Shown: piece after piece, positions 30,841-39,229 of the stretch
Numbering within the stretch: position 1 is the first letter of the stretch
Layout: every line of letters begins with the position of its first letter
Source of the DNA: Vibrio fluminensis
GTDB lineage: Bacteria > Pseudomonadota > Gammaproteobacteria > Enterobacterales > Vibrionaceae
DNA: 64,000 bases
Assembly (NCBI RefSeq): GCF_015278125.1
Contig: NZ_JADILO010000004.1
Span: 1-64,000, forward strand
Direction of reading: 5' to 3'
Notes under the pieces: generated by a model
The model's database searches: none
What the model was told of the DNA's origin: nothing
Seen by the model: the letters and a program-made list of their open reading frames with translations, nothing else
Program-made: the position numbers and the translations under genes

Positions 30841-31400
30841 TGAGCTGAGCTCATAATTTTTGGAACGCGAAGCTGAGCTTCGCTCCGAGAGTCGAGACCG
30901 CAAAGCTAAGCTTTGCTTCGGGAATCGGGAATCGGGAACGTAAAGCAAAAGCTTTACTCCGAGATGCGGGAACGCAGAGCATAGCTCTGCTTCGAGATGC
31001 GAGAAAAAGCAGATTCCCTACTCGCGCTTACGCGCTCTATGGAATGACAAAAATAACAAAGGCTGACGCCACGTCAGCCTTTTCTTTTGCGTTTCAGAAC
31101 CCATTGCCTTAATCGGAACGTAAAGCAATAGCTTTACTCCGGGATGCGGGAACGCTGAACGCAGTTCTGCTACGGAAGACAGAGTGCAGAGCATAGCTCT
31201 GCTTCGAGATGCGAGAAAAACCAAATCCACTACTCGCGCTTACGCGCTCTATGGAATAACAGAAACAACAAAGCGAAGCTTCGCTCCGGGAATCGGGAAC
31301 GCAGAGCATAGCTCTGCTTCGAGATGCGAGAAAAACCAGATTCCCTACTCGCACTTACGCGCTCTATGGAATGACAAAAATATCAGCCCGCAATAAAAGT
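30841..31400. repeat. Hairpin-rich repeat block A (GGAACG-hairpin-TCCGAGATGCGG units)
   Basis: At least nine short hairpins share one design: a stem of 7-8 bp with an AGC/GCT-type apex, usually preceded by GGAACG or similar and followed by TCCGAGA or TTCGAGATGCG. Examples are GCGAAGCT-G-AGCTTCGC (30867-30883), GCAAAGCT-A-AGCTTTGC (30900-30916), GTAAAGC-AAAA-GCTTTAC (30940-30957), GCAGAGC-ATA-GCTCTGC (30974-30990, 31186-31202, 31301-31317), GTAAAGC-AATA-GCTTTAC (31120-31137) and AGCGAAG/CTTCGCT (31272-31285). A larger direct repeat of about 85 bp occurs three times (about 30974-31060, 31186-31272, 31301-31383), with CTCGCGCTTACGCGCTCTAT in its middle. Confidence 0.85.
31058..31087 (+). terminator. 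Strong terminator inside the repeat block
   Basis: AAAGGCTGACG (31058-31068) / CGTCAGCCTTT (31072-31082), followed by a T-rich tract. It is the first good terminator after yciN. Confidence 0.75.
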
Positions 31401-31720
31401 CCGTTTTACGTTCCAGTATCCGTCGTCCGTAATTAAAACCCCGTTTTACGTTCCAGTATCCGTCGTCCGTAAGTAAAACCCCGTTTTACGCTCCCGCATC
31501 CGTCGTCCGTAAGTAAAACCCCGTTTTACGTTCCCACATCCGTCATCCGTAAGTAAAACCTCGTTTTACGCTCCCGCATCCGTCATCCGTAAGTAAAACC
31601 TCGTTTTACGTTCCCACATCCGTCATCCGTAAGTAAAACCTCGTTTTACGTTCCCACATCCGTAATCCGTAAGTAAAACCCCGTTTTACGTTCCCGAATC
31701 AGTCATCCGTAGCCGAAAGG
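31401..31720. repeat. Eight 40-bp tandem repeats (block B)
   Basis: Units start at 31401, 31441, 31481, 31521, 31561, 31601, 31641 and 31681, each 40 bp with no spacer. Each begins YCGTTTTACG and ends (the last unit excepted) TAAAACC. The middle alternates between forms such as TTCCAGTATC, CTCCCGCATC and TTCCCACATC, and CCGTCGTCCG or CCGTCATCCG. Each junction forms a 7-bp inverted repeat GTAAAAC/GTTTTAC. The last unit is degenerate after 31700. It ends 11 bp from the aroA stop codon. Confidence 0.95.
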
Positions 31721-31730
31721 CGTTCCTTCA

Positions 31731-33014
31731 TTAAGCTACGCTTAATGATTCCAGCTTCTCAAAGTAATCTGGGAAGGTTTTTGAAGTGCATTTCGGATCG
31801 TTGATCGTCACTGGCGTATCGCTTAGCGCCACGAGTGAGAAGCACATTGCCATACGGTGATCGTCGTAAGTATCGATTGCTGCATGCTTAAGTTGCGCAG
31901 GTGGAGTAACGATAATGTAATCGTGCCCTTCTTCCACTTCAGCGCCCACTTTACGTAGTTCTGTCGCCATTGCCGCCAAACGATCGGTCTCTTTTACGCG
32001 CCAGTTATACACGTTGCGAATGGCGGTTGTACCTTCGGCAAATAGCGCGGTCGTTGCAATCGTCATAGCGGCATCGGGTATGTGGTTGAAATCCAAATCA
32101 ACCGCTTTTAGCTCACCGACACGCGAGATAACGTAATCATCTCCCCACTCAATTTGTGCACCCATTTTTTCAAGCGCATCAGCAAATTGAATATCGCCTT
32201 GGATACTGTTTTTACCAATACCAGTCACTTTGATTGCACCGCCTTTAATTGCAGCAGCAGCGAGGAAATAAGAGGCCGATGAAGCATCACCTTCAACCAA
32301 GAAGTCACCCGGCGCCACGTATTGTTGACCCGCTTTAATCGCAAACTCTTGGTAATTGCGGTTTTCAACCTCAACACCGAACTGAGCCATAATGTGCAAT
32401 GTAATATCGATATAAGGTTTCGAGACTAAATCACCGATGATTTTAATCGTCACATCATCTTGAGCCAGCGGCGCCGACATTAAAAATGCCGTCAAAAATT
32501 GGCTGGAAATTGAACCATCAATCTCGACAGTACCACCATTGAGACCGCTACCGACAATCTTAAGTGGTGGGTAGTTTTCATTCTCTAGGTACTCAATTTG
32601 CGCCCCCGCTTGACGAAGCGAATCCACCAAGTGGCCAATGGGACGCTCTTTCATGCGCGGTTCGCCCGTTAAGACAAACTCACCCTGACCTAAACACAGT
32701 GCAGCCGCTAAAGGACGCATCGCTGTACCTGCATTTCCTAAAAACAGTTCTAGTGCTTGAGGTGAGTGAAATGCACCGCCTAAGCCTTCTACTTCGCATA
32801 CTGTTTTGTCGGCTGAAAGTGTATAGTTAACACCGAGTTTGGTGAGCGCATTAAGCATGTGACGAATATCATCACTATCAAGAAGGTTGGTTAGACGTGT
32901 CGTGCCTTTTGCCAACGCAGCCAAGAGCAGCGCGCGGTTTGAGACACTTTTAGAACCCGGTAAGTTGACCTCACCATCGACTTTATTGATTGGTTGTAAC
33001 GTAAGGCTTTCCAT
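31731..33014 (-). CDS. aroA: 5-enolpyruvylshikimate-3-phosphate synthase AroA
   Basis: Condenses shikimate 3-phosphate with phosphoenolpyruvate in the shikimate pathway for aromatic amino acids. The 427-residue protein shows class I EPSPS motifs: [17 protein letters not shown] near the start, [10 protein letters not shown] (the PEP and glyphosate contact region), [14 protein letters not shown], and the C-terminal [16 protein letters not shown]. Tandem repeats occupy its 3' flank instead of a normal terminator. No serC-like gene precedes it, so it appears monocistronic. Confidence 0.97.
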   Translation of the reverse strand: MESLTLQPINKVDGEVNLPGSKSVSNRALLLAALAKGTTRLTNLLDSDDIRHMLNALTKLGVNYTLSADKTVCEVEGLGGAFHSPQALELFLGNAGTAMRPLAAALCLGQGEFVLTGEPRMKERPIGHLVDSLRQAGAQIEYLENENYPPLKIVGSGLNGGTVEIDGSISSQFLTAFLMSAPLAQDDVTIKIIGDLVSKPYIDITLHIMAQFGVEVENRNYQEFAIKAGQQYVAPGDFLVEGDASSASYFLAAAAIKGGAIKVTGIGKNSIQGDIQFADALEKMGAQIEWGDDYVISRVGELKAVDLDFNHIPDAAMTIATTALFAEGTTAIRNVYNWRVKETDRLAAMATELRKVGAEVEEGHDYIIVTPPAQLKHAAIDTYDDHRMAMCFSLVALSDTPVTINDPKCTSKTFPDYFEKLESLSVA

Positions 33015-33095
33015 TTGAAACTACTATTCCTTGCTCGCACTCTTCCATAGGCGCGATGAAAAATTCTTCATCGTTTCAGACTATCGAAAAAGCCC

Positions 33096-33127
33096 GAGTA
33101 AAACCAGACCTAATCTGGTTTTAACTC
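33096..33127 (-). terminator. Hairpin downstream of the glycine-zipper gene
   Basis: TAAAACCAGA (33099-33108) / TCTGGTTTTA (33114-33123), extended by GAG/CTC. On the - strand a run of five T follows about eight bases later. Confidence 0.6.
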
Positions 33128-33171
33128 GAATTAGCATGCAAGCAAATTAAATCACGTTTTTGAAGCCCATA

Positions 33172-33630
33172 TTAGTATTCTCTATCAACACGAACCCCAT
33201 CATTAAAGTAGAGAATTCGTACCTGATCGCCACGCTGGAAGATCATGTTACTGTCTACATCCTGAATCACATTAATCAACCGCTTATCTTCGGTTTGAAT
33301 CAGCAATTCAACCAGACGATATTCAACCCGATAACTCTGATTTGCACGGTTTCGCGCCACACTTGCACCAGCTACAGCACCTACAGCGGTCGCAACTTCA
33401 CGACCTGTGCCACCACCAAATTGGTTACCGATAACGCCACCGACAACCGCACCTAAAAATGTTTCCCAGCCGTTACTTTCTGCTTTGACGATATCTTGCT
33501 GTGTCATGTAACGAACTGAATCAACCTTACCAAAAACCACTTCATTGACTGGGCGTGCAACATTACGTTGGTACGCCGCATTGGTAAACAGTGGAAAAAT
33601 CAATAATATCCATACCCACTTCTTCAACAT
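33172..33630 (-). CDS. Glycine-zipper 2TM outer-membrane protein (SlyB-like)
   Basis: A 152-residue envelope protein. Residues 1-18 (MLKKWVWILLIFPLFTNA) are a signal peptide without a lipobox Cys, unlike true SlyB lipoproteins. Residues about 55-92 form a glycine zipper (FLGAVVGGVIGNQFGGGTG, then AVGAVAGASVA), the 2TM pattern of SlyB/RcsF-linked and related outer-membrane proteins. The C-terminal part (95-152) is a small beta-rich domain. AAGGAG precedes the ATG. The start is 15 bp from the divergent aat start. The role is probably envelope integrity, but that is inference. Confidence 0.82.
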   Translation of the reverse strand: MLKKWVWILLIFPLFTNAAYQRNVARPVNEVVFGKVDSVRYMTQQDIVKAESNGWETFLGAVVGGVIGNQFGGGTGREVATAVGAVAGASVARNRANQSYRVEYRLVELLIQTEDKRLINVIQDVDSNMIFQRGDQVRILYFNDGVRVDREY

Positions 33631-33645
33631 AAACTGACTCCTTTG

Positions 33646-34365
33646 ATGGCTATATATCTGACAGAACTCGACAGTGAAAACTTAAGCTTTCCTTCCCCCT
33701 TTGAAGCCCTTGATGATCCCAATGGTCTTCTGGCTTTCGGAGGCGATCTGTCAGTTGCGCGCTTATTAACAGCTTATCACAATGGCATCTTCCCATGGTA
33801 TGGGCCTGATGAACCAATTTTATGGTGGAGCCCATCGCCACGCGCAGTCTTTGATCCTAAGACCTTTAAACCGGCAAGAAGTGTCAAAAAATTTCAACGT
33901 AAACATCAATACCAAGTAAGCATCAACCAAGCATTTGACCAAGTCATTGACCAATGCGCAGCTATGCGCAGCGCCGAAGAAACGTGGTTGAGCTCTGATA
34001 TGCGAAGCGCTTACAAACAACTCGCCGCGCTTGGACACGCGCACTCAGTCGAGGTATGGCATAATAACCAGCTAATTGGCGGGCTATACGGCATTTCGGT
34101 CGGACAACTGTTTTGCGGTGAATCGATGTTTAGTGTGCAAAGCAACGCCTCGAAAATCGCATTGTGGTATTTCTGCTCTCACTTCAAGCAACATGGCGGC
34201 CAGCTTATTGATTGCCAAGTACTTAATGATCACACGCAATCTTTAGGCGCATTTGAACTAGAGCGCGAAGAATTTATCAAAAGCCTGCTATCCTTAAGGC
34301 AACAAGTTGTAAGTAAATCGTGTTTTCAGCCGCAATGGTTGACACAACCTATTGAGGAGCAGTAA
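33646..34365 (+). CDS. aat: Leucyl/phenylalanyl-tRNA-protein transferase Aat
   Basis: Adds Leu or Phe from tRNA to proteins with N-terminal Lys or Arg, marking them for ClpS-ClpAP degradation. The 239-residue protein shows FPSPFEALDDPNGLLAFGGDLS, GIFPWYGPDEPILWWSPSPR, GHAHSVEVW, LFCGESMFS and LIDCQVLNDHTQSLGA, all family hallmarks. ATG at 33646 is chosen. TTG at 33643 directly before it is also in frame, and neither has a visible Shine-Dalgarno sequence. The TAA overlaps the bpt ATG by one base (TAATG), so the two transferase genes are coupled. Confidence 0.96.
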   Translation: MAIYLTELDSENLSFPSPFEALDDPNGLLAFGGDLSVARLLTAYHNGIFPWYGPDEPILWWSPSPRAVFDPKTFKPARSVKKFQRKHQYQVSINQAFDQVIDQCAAMRSAEETWLSSDMRSAYKQLAALGHAHSVEVWHNNQLIGGLYGISVGQLFCGESMFSVQSNASKIALWYFCSHFKQHGGQLIDCQVLNDHTQSLGAFELEREEFIKSLLSLRQQVVSKSCFQPQWLTQPIEEQ

Positions 34366-35063
34366 TGAGCTCGGATATCCAACATATTCGTATTGGACTC
34401 ACCGATAACCACCCTTGTAGCTACCTACCAGGTCGCCAAGAAAGGGTGGCCGTTGCGCTTGACCCTAGCTTACATTGTTCGTCAAACTATGAAGTGTTAC
34501 TCGCCAATGGCTTTCGACGCAGTGGTGATACTATCTATCGCCCACTGTGCCAGCAATGCAACGCTTGTGAGCCAATTCGAGTCTCGGCGCATAGATTTAA
34601 AATGACCCGCAGCCAAAAACGACTACGTAACAAAGCGAGCGCCATCACTTGGCAGTACAAAGAGCAACTTGACGATGATTGGTACGAGTTATACGCACGT
34701 TACATCGAAGCTCGCCATCATTCCGGCTCGATGTACCCACCTAATCGTAAAAGTTTTGAGCAATTTACTCTCTGTAACTGGCTAAATACTCAATATTTAC
34801 ACCTATATGAAGATGACAAGTTAATTGGTATCGCTGTCACAGATATATTGTCTAACAGTGCCAGTGCTTTCTATACCTTTTACGAGCCTCATCACCCGTT
34901 ATCCCTTGGTACTCTCGGTGTTTTATTGCAATTAGAGCATTGCCAAGAACAAGGGAAACAGTGGCTCTATCTCGGCTATCAAATAGATGAATGTCCGGCA
35001 ATGAATTACAAAGTCCGCTTTCATCCTCATCAAAGGCTAGTAAATCAGTCTTGGCAAGGGTAG
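34365..35063 (+). CDS. bpt: Aspartate/glutamate leucyltransferase Bpt
   Basis: Transfers Leu to proteins with N-terminal Asp or Glu, the second bacterial N-end-rule enzyme. The 232-residue protein has the N-terminal half with HPCSYLPGRQERVAVALDP and the cysteine cluster YRPLCQQCNACEPIRV, then the transferase core EARHHSGSMYPPNRKSFEQF and the C-terminal YLGYQIDECPAMNYKVRFHP. GAGGAGC, at the end of aat, serves as its ribosome-binding site. infA follows 81 bp downstream. Confidence 0.96.
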   Translation: MSSDIQHIRIGLTDNHPCSYLPGRQERVAVALDPSLHCSSNYEVLLANGFRRSGDTIYRPLCQQCNACEPIRVSAHRFKMTRSQKRLRNKASAITWQYKEQLDDDWYELYARYIEARHHSGSMYPPNRKSFEQFTLCNWLNTQYLHLYEDDKLIGIAVTDILSNSASAFYTFYEPHHPLSLGTLGVLLQLEHCQEQGKQWLYLGYQIDECPAMNYKVRFHPHQRLVNQSWQG

Positions 35064-35092
35064 AATACGCCCCAACTTTGCTTAATTCATTT

Positions 35093-35117
35093 TTATCAGC
35101 TGATAAGACCTGATAAA
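35093..35117. promoter_or_regulatory. Palindrome before infA
   Basis: A perfect 14-bp palindrome TTATCAG/CTGATAA (35093-35106) with a third half-copy CTGATAAA (35110-35117), 28-52 bp before the infA ATG. It could be an operator or a leader hairpin. Confidence 0.35.
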
Positions 35118-35144
35118 AACGCCCATTTATTTAAAGAGGATTAG

Positions 35145-35363
<219 letters not shown>

Positions 35364-35384
35364 TCTCAGATTACCGAATACAAC

Positions 35385-35413
35385 AAAAAACGGAGCCACT
35401 GGCTCCGTTTTTT
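35385..35413. terminator. Bidirectional terminator between infA and tdk
   Basis: AAAAAACGGAGCC (35385-35397) / GGCTCCGTTTTTT (35401-35413), loop ACT. Confidence 0.92.
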
Positions 35414-35420
35414 GTATCTA

Positions 35421-35459
35421 TAATATACCCAGAATTCTATAAGCTATCTGGGTATATTA
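35421..35459. repeat. TAATATACCCAGA inverted repeat
   Basis: A perfect 13-bp inverted repeat (35421-35433 and 35447-35459) with a 13-nt loop. It belongs to a set of ATACCCA-type stem-loops seen also at 2131, 41110 and 46264. There is no T run, so it is not a standard terminator. Confidence 0.7.
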
Positions 35460-35464
35460 GACGG

Positions 35465-36043
35465 TTACTTACCTAATGCTTCTTTGTAGTGTTGGCGGCA
35501 TACGGAAACGTAGCGGTCATTACCACCAATCGCCACTTGATCACCTTCTTTAATGGCATTGCCATGCTCATCAGTGCGAATAACCATGTTCGCTTTGCGG
35601 CCGCAGTGACAGATAGTTTTCAATTCAACTAATTTGTCAGCCCAAGAAAGCAAGTATTTACTACCTTCAAATAGCTCACCTAAGAAGTCAGTACGCAAGC
35701 CATAACACAACACTGGAATATGCAGCTTATCGACCACTTCGGTTAGCTGATAAACCTGTTCTTTCGACAAGAACTGGCACTCATCAATCAAAATACAGTG
35801 ACGCTTATCTTGTTCATTCAGCTCCGCAATTGCTTTAAACAGGTCGGTTTCTGCTTGGAACAAGTGCGCTTCAGATTGTAGACCAATTCGAGAACTCACT
35901 TTACCGACGCCATAACGGTTATCAAGAGCCGCAGTAAAGATAAGTGGATTCATACCACGTTCTTGGTAGTTAAATGACGACTGTAGAAGCGTAGTTGATT
36001 TCCCAGCATTCATCGCTGAGTAATAGAAGTACATCTGTGCCAC
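35465..36043 (-). CDS. tdk: Thymidine kinase
   Basis: A type II (E. coli-like) thymidine kinase that phosphorylates thymidine in the salvage pathway. The 192-residue protein has the P-loop SAMNAGKST (9-17), the DECQFLS segment with the catalytic acidic residue, [15 protein letters not shown], and a zinc-binding lasso with CHCGRKAN and a final VCRQHY. A terminator-like hairpin sits only 39 bp upstream of the ATG, leaving very little room for a promoter beyond it. Confidence 0.96.
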   Translation of the reverse strand: MAQMYFYYSAMNAGKSTTLLQSSFNYQERGMNPLIFTAALDNRYGVGKVSSRIGLQSEAHLFQAETDLFKAIAELNEQDKRHCILIDECQFLSKEQVYQLTEVVDKLHIPVLCYGLRTDFLGELFEGSKYLLSWADKLVELKTICHCGRKANMVIRTDEHGNAIKEGDQVAIGGNDRYVSVCRQHYKEALGK

Positions 36044-36081
36044 AGAGAGATTCCCGTAAAAATAATAATTCTTGTAGAAAA

Positions 36082-36103
36082 AAGGGCTGACAACTCAGCC
36101 CTT
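36082..36103 (-). terminator. Intrinsic terminator between cysS and tdk
   Basis: AAGGGCTGA (36082-36090) / TCAGCCCTT (36095-36103), with a six-T run on the - strand. It lies 190 bp after the cysS stop and directly before tdk, so it is either the cysS terminator or an attenuator in the tdk leader. Confidence 0.75.
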
Positions 36104-36182
36104 AAAATTTGCTTTATCTGTTCACTGCTTGATGCTGCAAGCAACACCGCTCAATCTGATTGGTGTTATCTACTAACTTATT

Positions 36183-36276
36183 GACGTTGTAGCTAGGCGA
36201 CCAAAGAGAAAAGCCTCTGAGCATAGGTTTACTATGTGATGAGGTTTTCGAGTGCAGTCAACAACGCTACAACATC
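36183..36276. repeat. 94-bp nested inverted-repeat element
   Basis: Outer arms GACGTTGTAGC (36183-36193) and GCTACAACATC (36266-36276) match 10 of 11. Inside are GAAAAGCCTC (36208-36217) against GAGGTTTTC (36241-36249) and, at the apex, CATAG-GTTTA-CTATG (36222-36236). A separate stem AACACC/GGTGTT (36143-36167) lies just before. The whole segment can fold into one long hairpin on either strand. Confidence 0.6.
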
Positions 36277-36293
36277 AAGAAGGACGTAGATAC

Positions 36294-37676
36294 TTATTTG
36301 CGACGCCAGGTTGTACCTTCAGCACCATCTTCCAGCTCAATACCCATCTCGTTAAGCTTGTCACGAGCCATGTCTGCATTCGCCCAATCTTTAGCTGCGC
36401 GTGAGTCGTTACGTAGTTTAATCAGTGCTTCAATTTCCGCCACTTCGTCGTCGCTGCCTGCATCGCCTTTTAGGAATGCTTCTGGATCTTGGTGCAGAAT
36501 ACCGATTACGTCTGCGAGTTCACGCATTAGTGCACCGAGTGCGCTCGCTTGCTCAAGGTTCTCTGTTTTAAGGCGGTTGATTTCACGCGCCATATCAAAC
36601 AGTACTGAGTATGCTTCAGGTGTGTTGAAGTCATCGTTCATCGCTTCTGTAAAGCGAGTTAGGTACGCTTCGCCACCTGCTGGAGCTGCGGTTAGATCTA
36701 GGCCACGTAGAGACGTATATAGACGCTCTAGTGAAGCACGAGCTTGGTTTAGGTTTTCTTCACTGTAGTTAAGTTGGCTACGGTAGTGACCTGACATTAG
36801 GAAGTAACGAACCGTTTCTGCATCGTAGTGACCTAACACATCACGGATAGTAAAGAAGTTACCGAGCGATTTAGACATCTTCTCTTTGTCTACCATCACC
36901 ATACCACTGTGCATCCACGTATTTACATACTGAGTATTGTGCGCGCAGCATGACTGAGCAATTTCGTTCTCGTGGTGAGGGAACTGAAGATCTGAACCAC
37001 CGCCATGAATATCAAAATGGTTACCAAGAATTGATGAGTTCATTGCTGAACACTCGATGTGCCAACCCGGACGACCTGCACCCCATGGCGATTCCCATGT
37101 TGGTTCACCTGGTTTAGACATTTTCCACAGAACGAAATCTAGCGGGCTACGTTTAGCCGTTTCGATATCAACGCGGGCACCTGCTTGTAGTTGGTCAAGG
37201 TCTTGCTTAGACAGTTTGCCGTACTCGTCAAACTTGCCGACTTCAAACATTACGTCGCCGTTATCTGCTACGTATGCAAAGCCACGCTCGATAAGCTTTT
37301 CAACCAGTTCGATGATCTCTTGGATAAACTCTGTGGCGCGCGGTTCAACATCTGGACGCTTCATGTTTAGAGCATCGAAATCCGCGTGCATTTCACCGAT
37401 GAGACGTTCAGTGAGTGAATCACAAGTTTCACCATTTTCGTTAGCACGCTTGATGATTTTATCATCGATATCTGTGATATTGCGTACAAACGTTAAGTCG
37501 TAACCCAAATAGCGCAGGTAACGAGACACAACGTCAAAAGATACGAAGGTACGACCGTGACCAATATGACAGAGATCGTAAATGGTTACCCCACAGACAT
37601 ACATGCCAACTTTGCCAGCATTGATTGGTTTGAATTCCTCTTTCTGTCTTGTGAGTGTGTTATATATCTTTAACAT
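36294..37676 (-). CDS. cysS: Cysteinyl-tRNA synthetase
   Basis: A class I synthetase that charges tRNA-Cys. The 460-residue length is standard. It has the N-terminal zinc Cys in [19 protein letters not shown] (with the HIGH motif), further zinc ligands in [12 protein letters not shown] and HHENEIAQS, and KMSKSLGNF (KMSKS motif). The C-terminal DALR-like region (about 340-400) binds the tRNA. GAG precedes the ATG. It is divergent from ppiB, a conserved pairing in vibrios. Confidence 0.97.
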   Translation of the reverse strand: MLKIYNTLTRQKEEFKPINAGKVGMYVCGVTIYDLCHIGHGRTFVSFDVVSRYLRYLGYDLTFVRNITDIDDKIIKRANENGETCDSLTERLIGEMHADFDALNMKRPDVEPRATEFIQEIIELVEKLIERGFAYVADNGDVMFEVGKFDEYGKLSKQDLDQLQAGARVDIETAKRSPLDFVLWKMSKPGEPTWESPWGAGRPGWHIECSAMNSSILGNHFDIHGGGSDLQFPHHENEIAQSCCAHNTQYVNTWMHSGMVMVDKEKMSKSLGNFFTIRDVLGHYDAETVRYFLMSGHYRSQLNYSEENLNQARASLERLYTSLRGLDLTAAPAGGEAYLTRFTEAMNDDFNTPEAYSVLFDMAREINRLKTENLEQASALGALMRELADVIGILHQDPEAFLKGDAGSDDEVAEIEALIKLRNDSRAAKDWANADMARDKLNEMGIELEDGAEGTTWRRK

Positions 37677-37878
37677 GATCTCTATACTTAATCTGGGTTA
37701 AATAAAATAGTGGTTCAGTATACCAACTCATGCTCCGTTAGGTAATCCCTCAATCGCTCAAAAAGCCAGCATTAGCACCTATACTGAAGTCTGATTCACA
37801 GCTTTTCGCGTATGAATGTCAGAAAAGTTAAGTTAGAATCCTAGACTCAAATCAAAAACATAGGTTAAGGACATAATC

Positions 37879-38373
37879 ATGATCACCCTTCACACTAATT
37901 TTGGTGACATCAAAATTCAGCTAAATGAAGAAAAAGCACCTGAAACAAGTGCAAACTTCCTACAGTACTGCCGTGATGGTTTCTACGACAACACGCTATT
38001 TCACCGTGTTATCGATGGTTTCATGATTCAAGGTGGTGGTATGGAGTCTGGTCTTCGTGAGAAGGCTTCTCGTGCACCAATTAAGAACGAAGCGAACAAC
38101 GGTCTAAGCAACAAAGTAGGCACCCTTGCAATGGCGCGTACTATGGAGCCGCATTCTGCTAGCTCTCAGTTCTTCATCAACGTAAACAACAACACTTTCC
38201 TAGATTTCCGTAGCGAAAGCCTAGATGGTTGGGGTTACTGTGTATTCGGTGAAGTAGTAGAAGGTATGGACATCGTTGAAAAGATCAAAGGTGTGAGCAC
38301 TGGTTCTTACGGCATGCACCAAGATGTACCACTAGAAGACGTGGTAATCACTGGTACAACTATCGAACAATAA
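37879..38373 (+). CDS. ppiB: Peptidyl-prolyl cis-trans isomerase B (cyclophilin)
   Basis: A 164-residue cytoplasmic cyclophilin with no signal peptide, matching E. coli PpiB in length. It contains the core [14 protein letters not shown] (about 41-54) with the catalytic Arg, [18 protein letters not shown], and [19 protein letters not shown] lies 9 bases before the ATG. lpxH starts 44 bp after its stop, but a strong terminator intervenes. Confidence 0.97.
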   Translation: MITLHTNFGDIKIQLNEEKAPETSANFLQYCRDGFYDNTLFHRVIDGFMIQGGGMESGLREKASRAPIKNEANNGLSNKVGTLAMARTMEPHSASSQFFINVNNNTFLDFRSESLDGWGYCVFGEVVEGMDIVEKIKGVSTGSYGMHQDVPLEDVVITGTTIEQ

Positions 38374-38380
38374 TCGATTT

Positions 38381-38407
38381 AAGAAGGGTGTTTAACACCC
38401 TTCTTTT
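38381..38407 (+). terminator. Terminator of ppiB
   Basis: AAGAAGGGTGTT (38381-38392) / AACACCCTTCTT (38394-38405), then T. It ends 11 bp before the lpxH ATG. Confidence 0.85.
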
Positions 38408-38417
38408 CTATTAAATT

Positions 38418-39155
38418 ATGACCACACTATTTATTTCAGACTTACACCTTTCACCCGATACGTTAGAGATTAACGCCTGTTTTGAACGCTTTATGCGCGA
38501 AGAAGCCATCCATGCTGACGCACTGTTTGTTCTTGGCGATTTGTTTGATTTTTGGATCGGTGATGATGATAACTGCGATTTTGCCAAGCAAATACGCGAA
38601 GAGTTTAAACGCTTAACTGACAGCGGCGTTCCCTGCTTCTTTACCAAAGGTAATCGCGACTTTTTGGTAGGCAAAAGATTTGCAAAGCAAACTGGGGTTC
38701 AGTTGCTCGGCGATGAAACTGTCATTGATCTTTATGGCCGTAAAGCTGTGATTCTGCACGGGGACACGCTTTGTACAGAAGACGTTCAATATCTCGCATT
38801 TCGCGCCAAAGTAAATCAACCGTGGCTGCAATGGATTTTTAATCGCTTACCAATGGCAATAAAAACTCCTATTGTACGCAAGGTCCAATCTGGCGCGCGC
38901 GATACAAAGCAATCTAAATCATTATCGATTATGGATGTCACACAAAGTGAAGTAGAACGAGTGATGGCTGAACATAACGTTGACTTAATGATTCATGGCC
39001 ACACACACAGGCCAAATATCCACAATTTTAATATTGAAAACAAAGAGTTGACCAGAATCGTGCTGGGCGACTGGTATGAGCAAGGTTCAATTTTGTGCTT
39101 TGACGCGAATAATTTTACGTTAGAGACTCGTTCGCTGGATACAGAACACCGTTAG
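38418..39155 (+). CDS. lpxH: UDP-2,3-diacylglucosamine diphosphatase LpxH
   Basis: Cleaves UDP-2,3-diacylglucosamine to lipid X in lipid A synthesis, peripherally bound at the inner membrane. The 245-residue protein has the metallophosphoesterase set: FISDLHLS (Asp8, His10), [31 protein letters not shown] and IHGHTHRPN. The ATG lacks a clear Shine-Dalgarno sequence. It follows closely on the ppiB terminator, so its expression may rely on read-through or a promoter inside ppiB. Confidence 0.97.
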   Translation: MTTLFISDLHLSPDTLEINACFERFMREEAIHADALFVLGDLFDFWIGDDDNCDFAKQIREEFKRLTDSGVPCFFTKGNRDFLVGKRFAKQTGVQLLGDETVIDLYGRKAVILHGDTLCTEDVQYLAFRAKVNQPWLQWIFNRLPMAIKTPIVRKVQSGARDTKQSKSLSIMDVTQSEVERVMAEHNVDLMIHGHTHRPNIHNFNIENKELTRIVLGDWYEQGSILCFDANNFTLETRSLDTEHR

Positions 39156-39229
39156 TTTGAAGTCGTTCAAAAAAAATAATGCTATTCCGTCTATTATCGA
39201 CCATAACAAAATAAGAGTTGATGTAGATT

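Noticed and set aside
31018-31396. Short frames inside the hairpin repeat block
   Set aside because: They exist on both strands because the repeats lack stop codons in some frames; they repeat the same motif and have no ribosome-binding site.
31401-31720. Possible CRISPR array in the 40-bp repeat tract
   Set aside because: Units are contiguous without spacers, their variation is scattered through the unit, and no cas genes are nearby. It is an ordinary tandem repeat.
36298-37503. Ser/Arg-rich frames opposite cysS
   Set aside because: Low-complexity shadows of cysS codons; no start signal and no homologue recognised.
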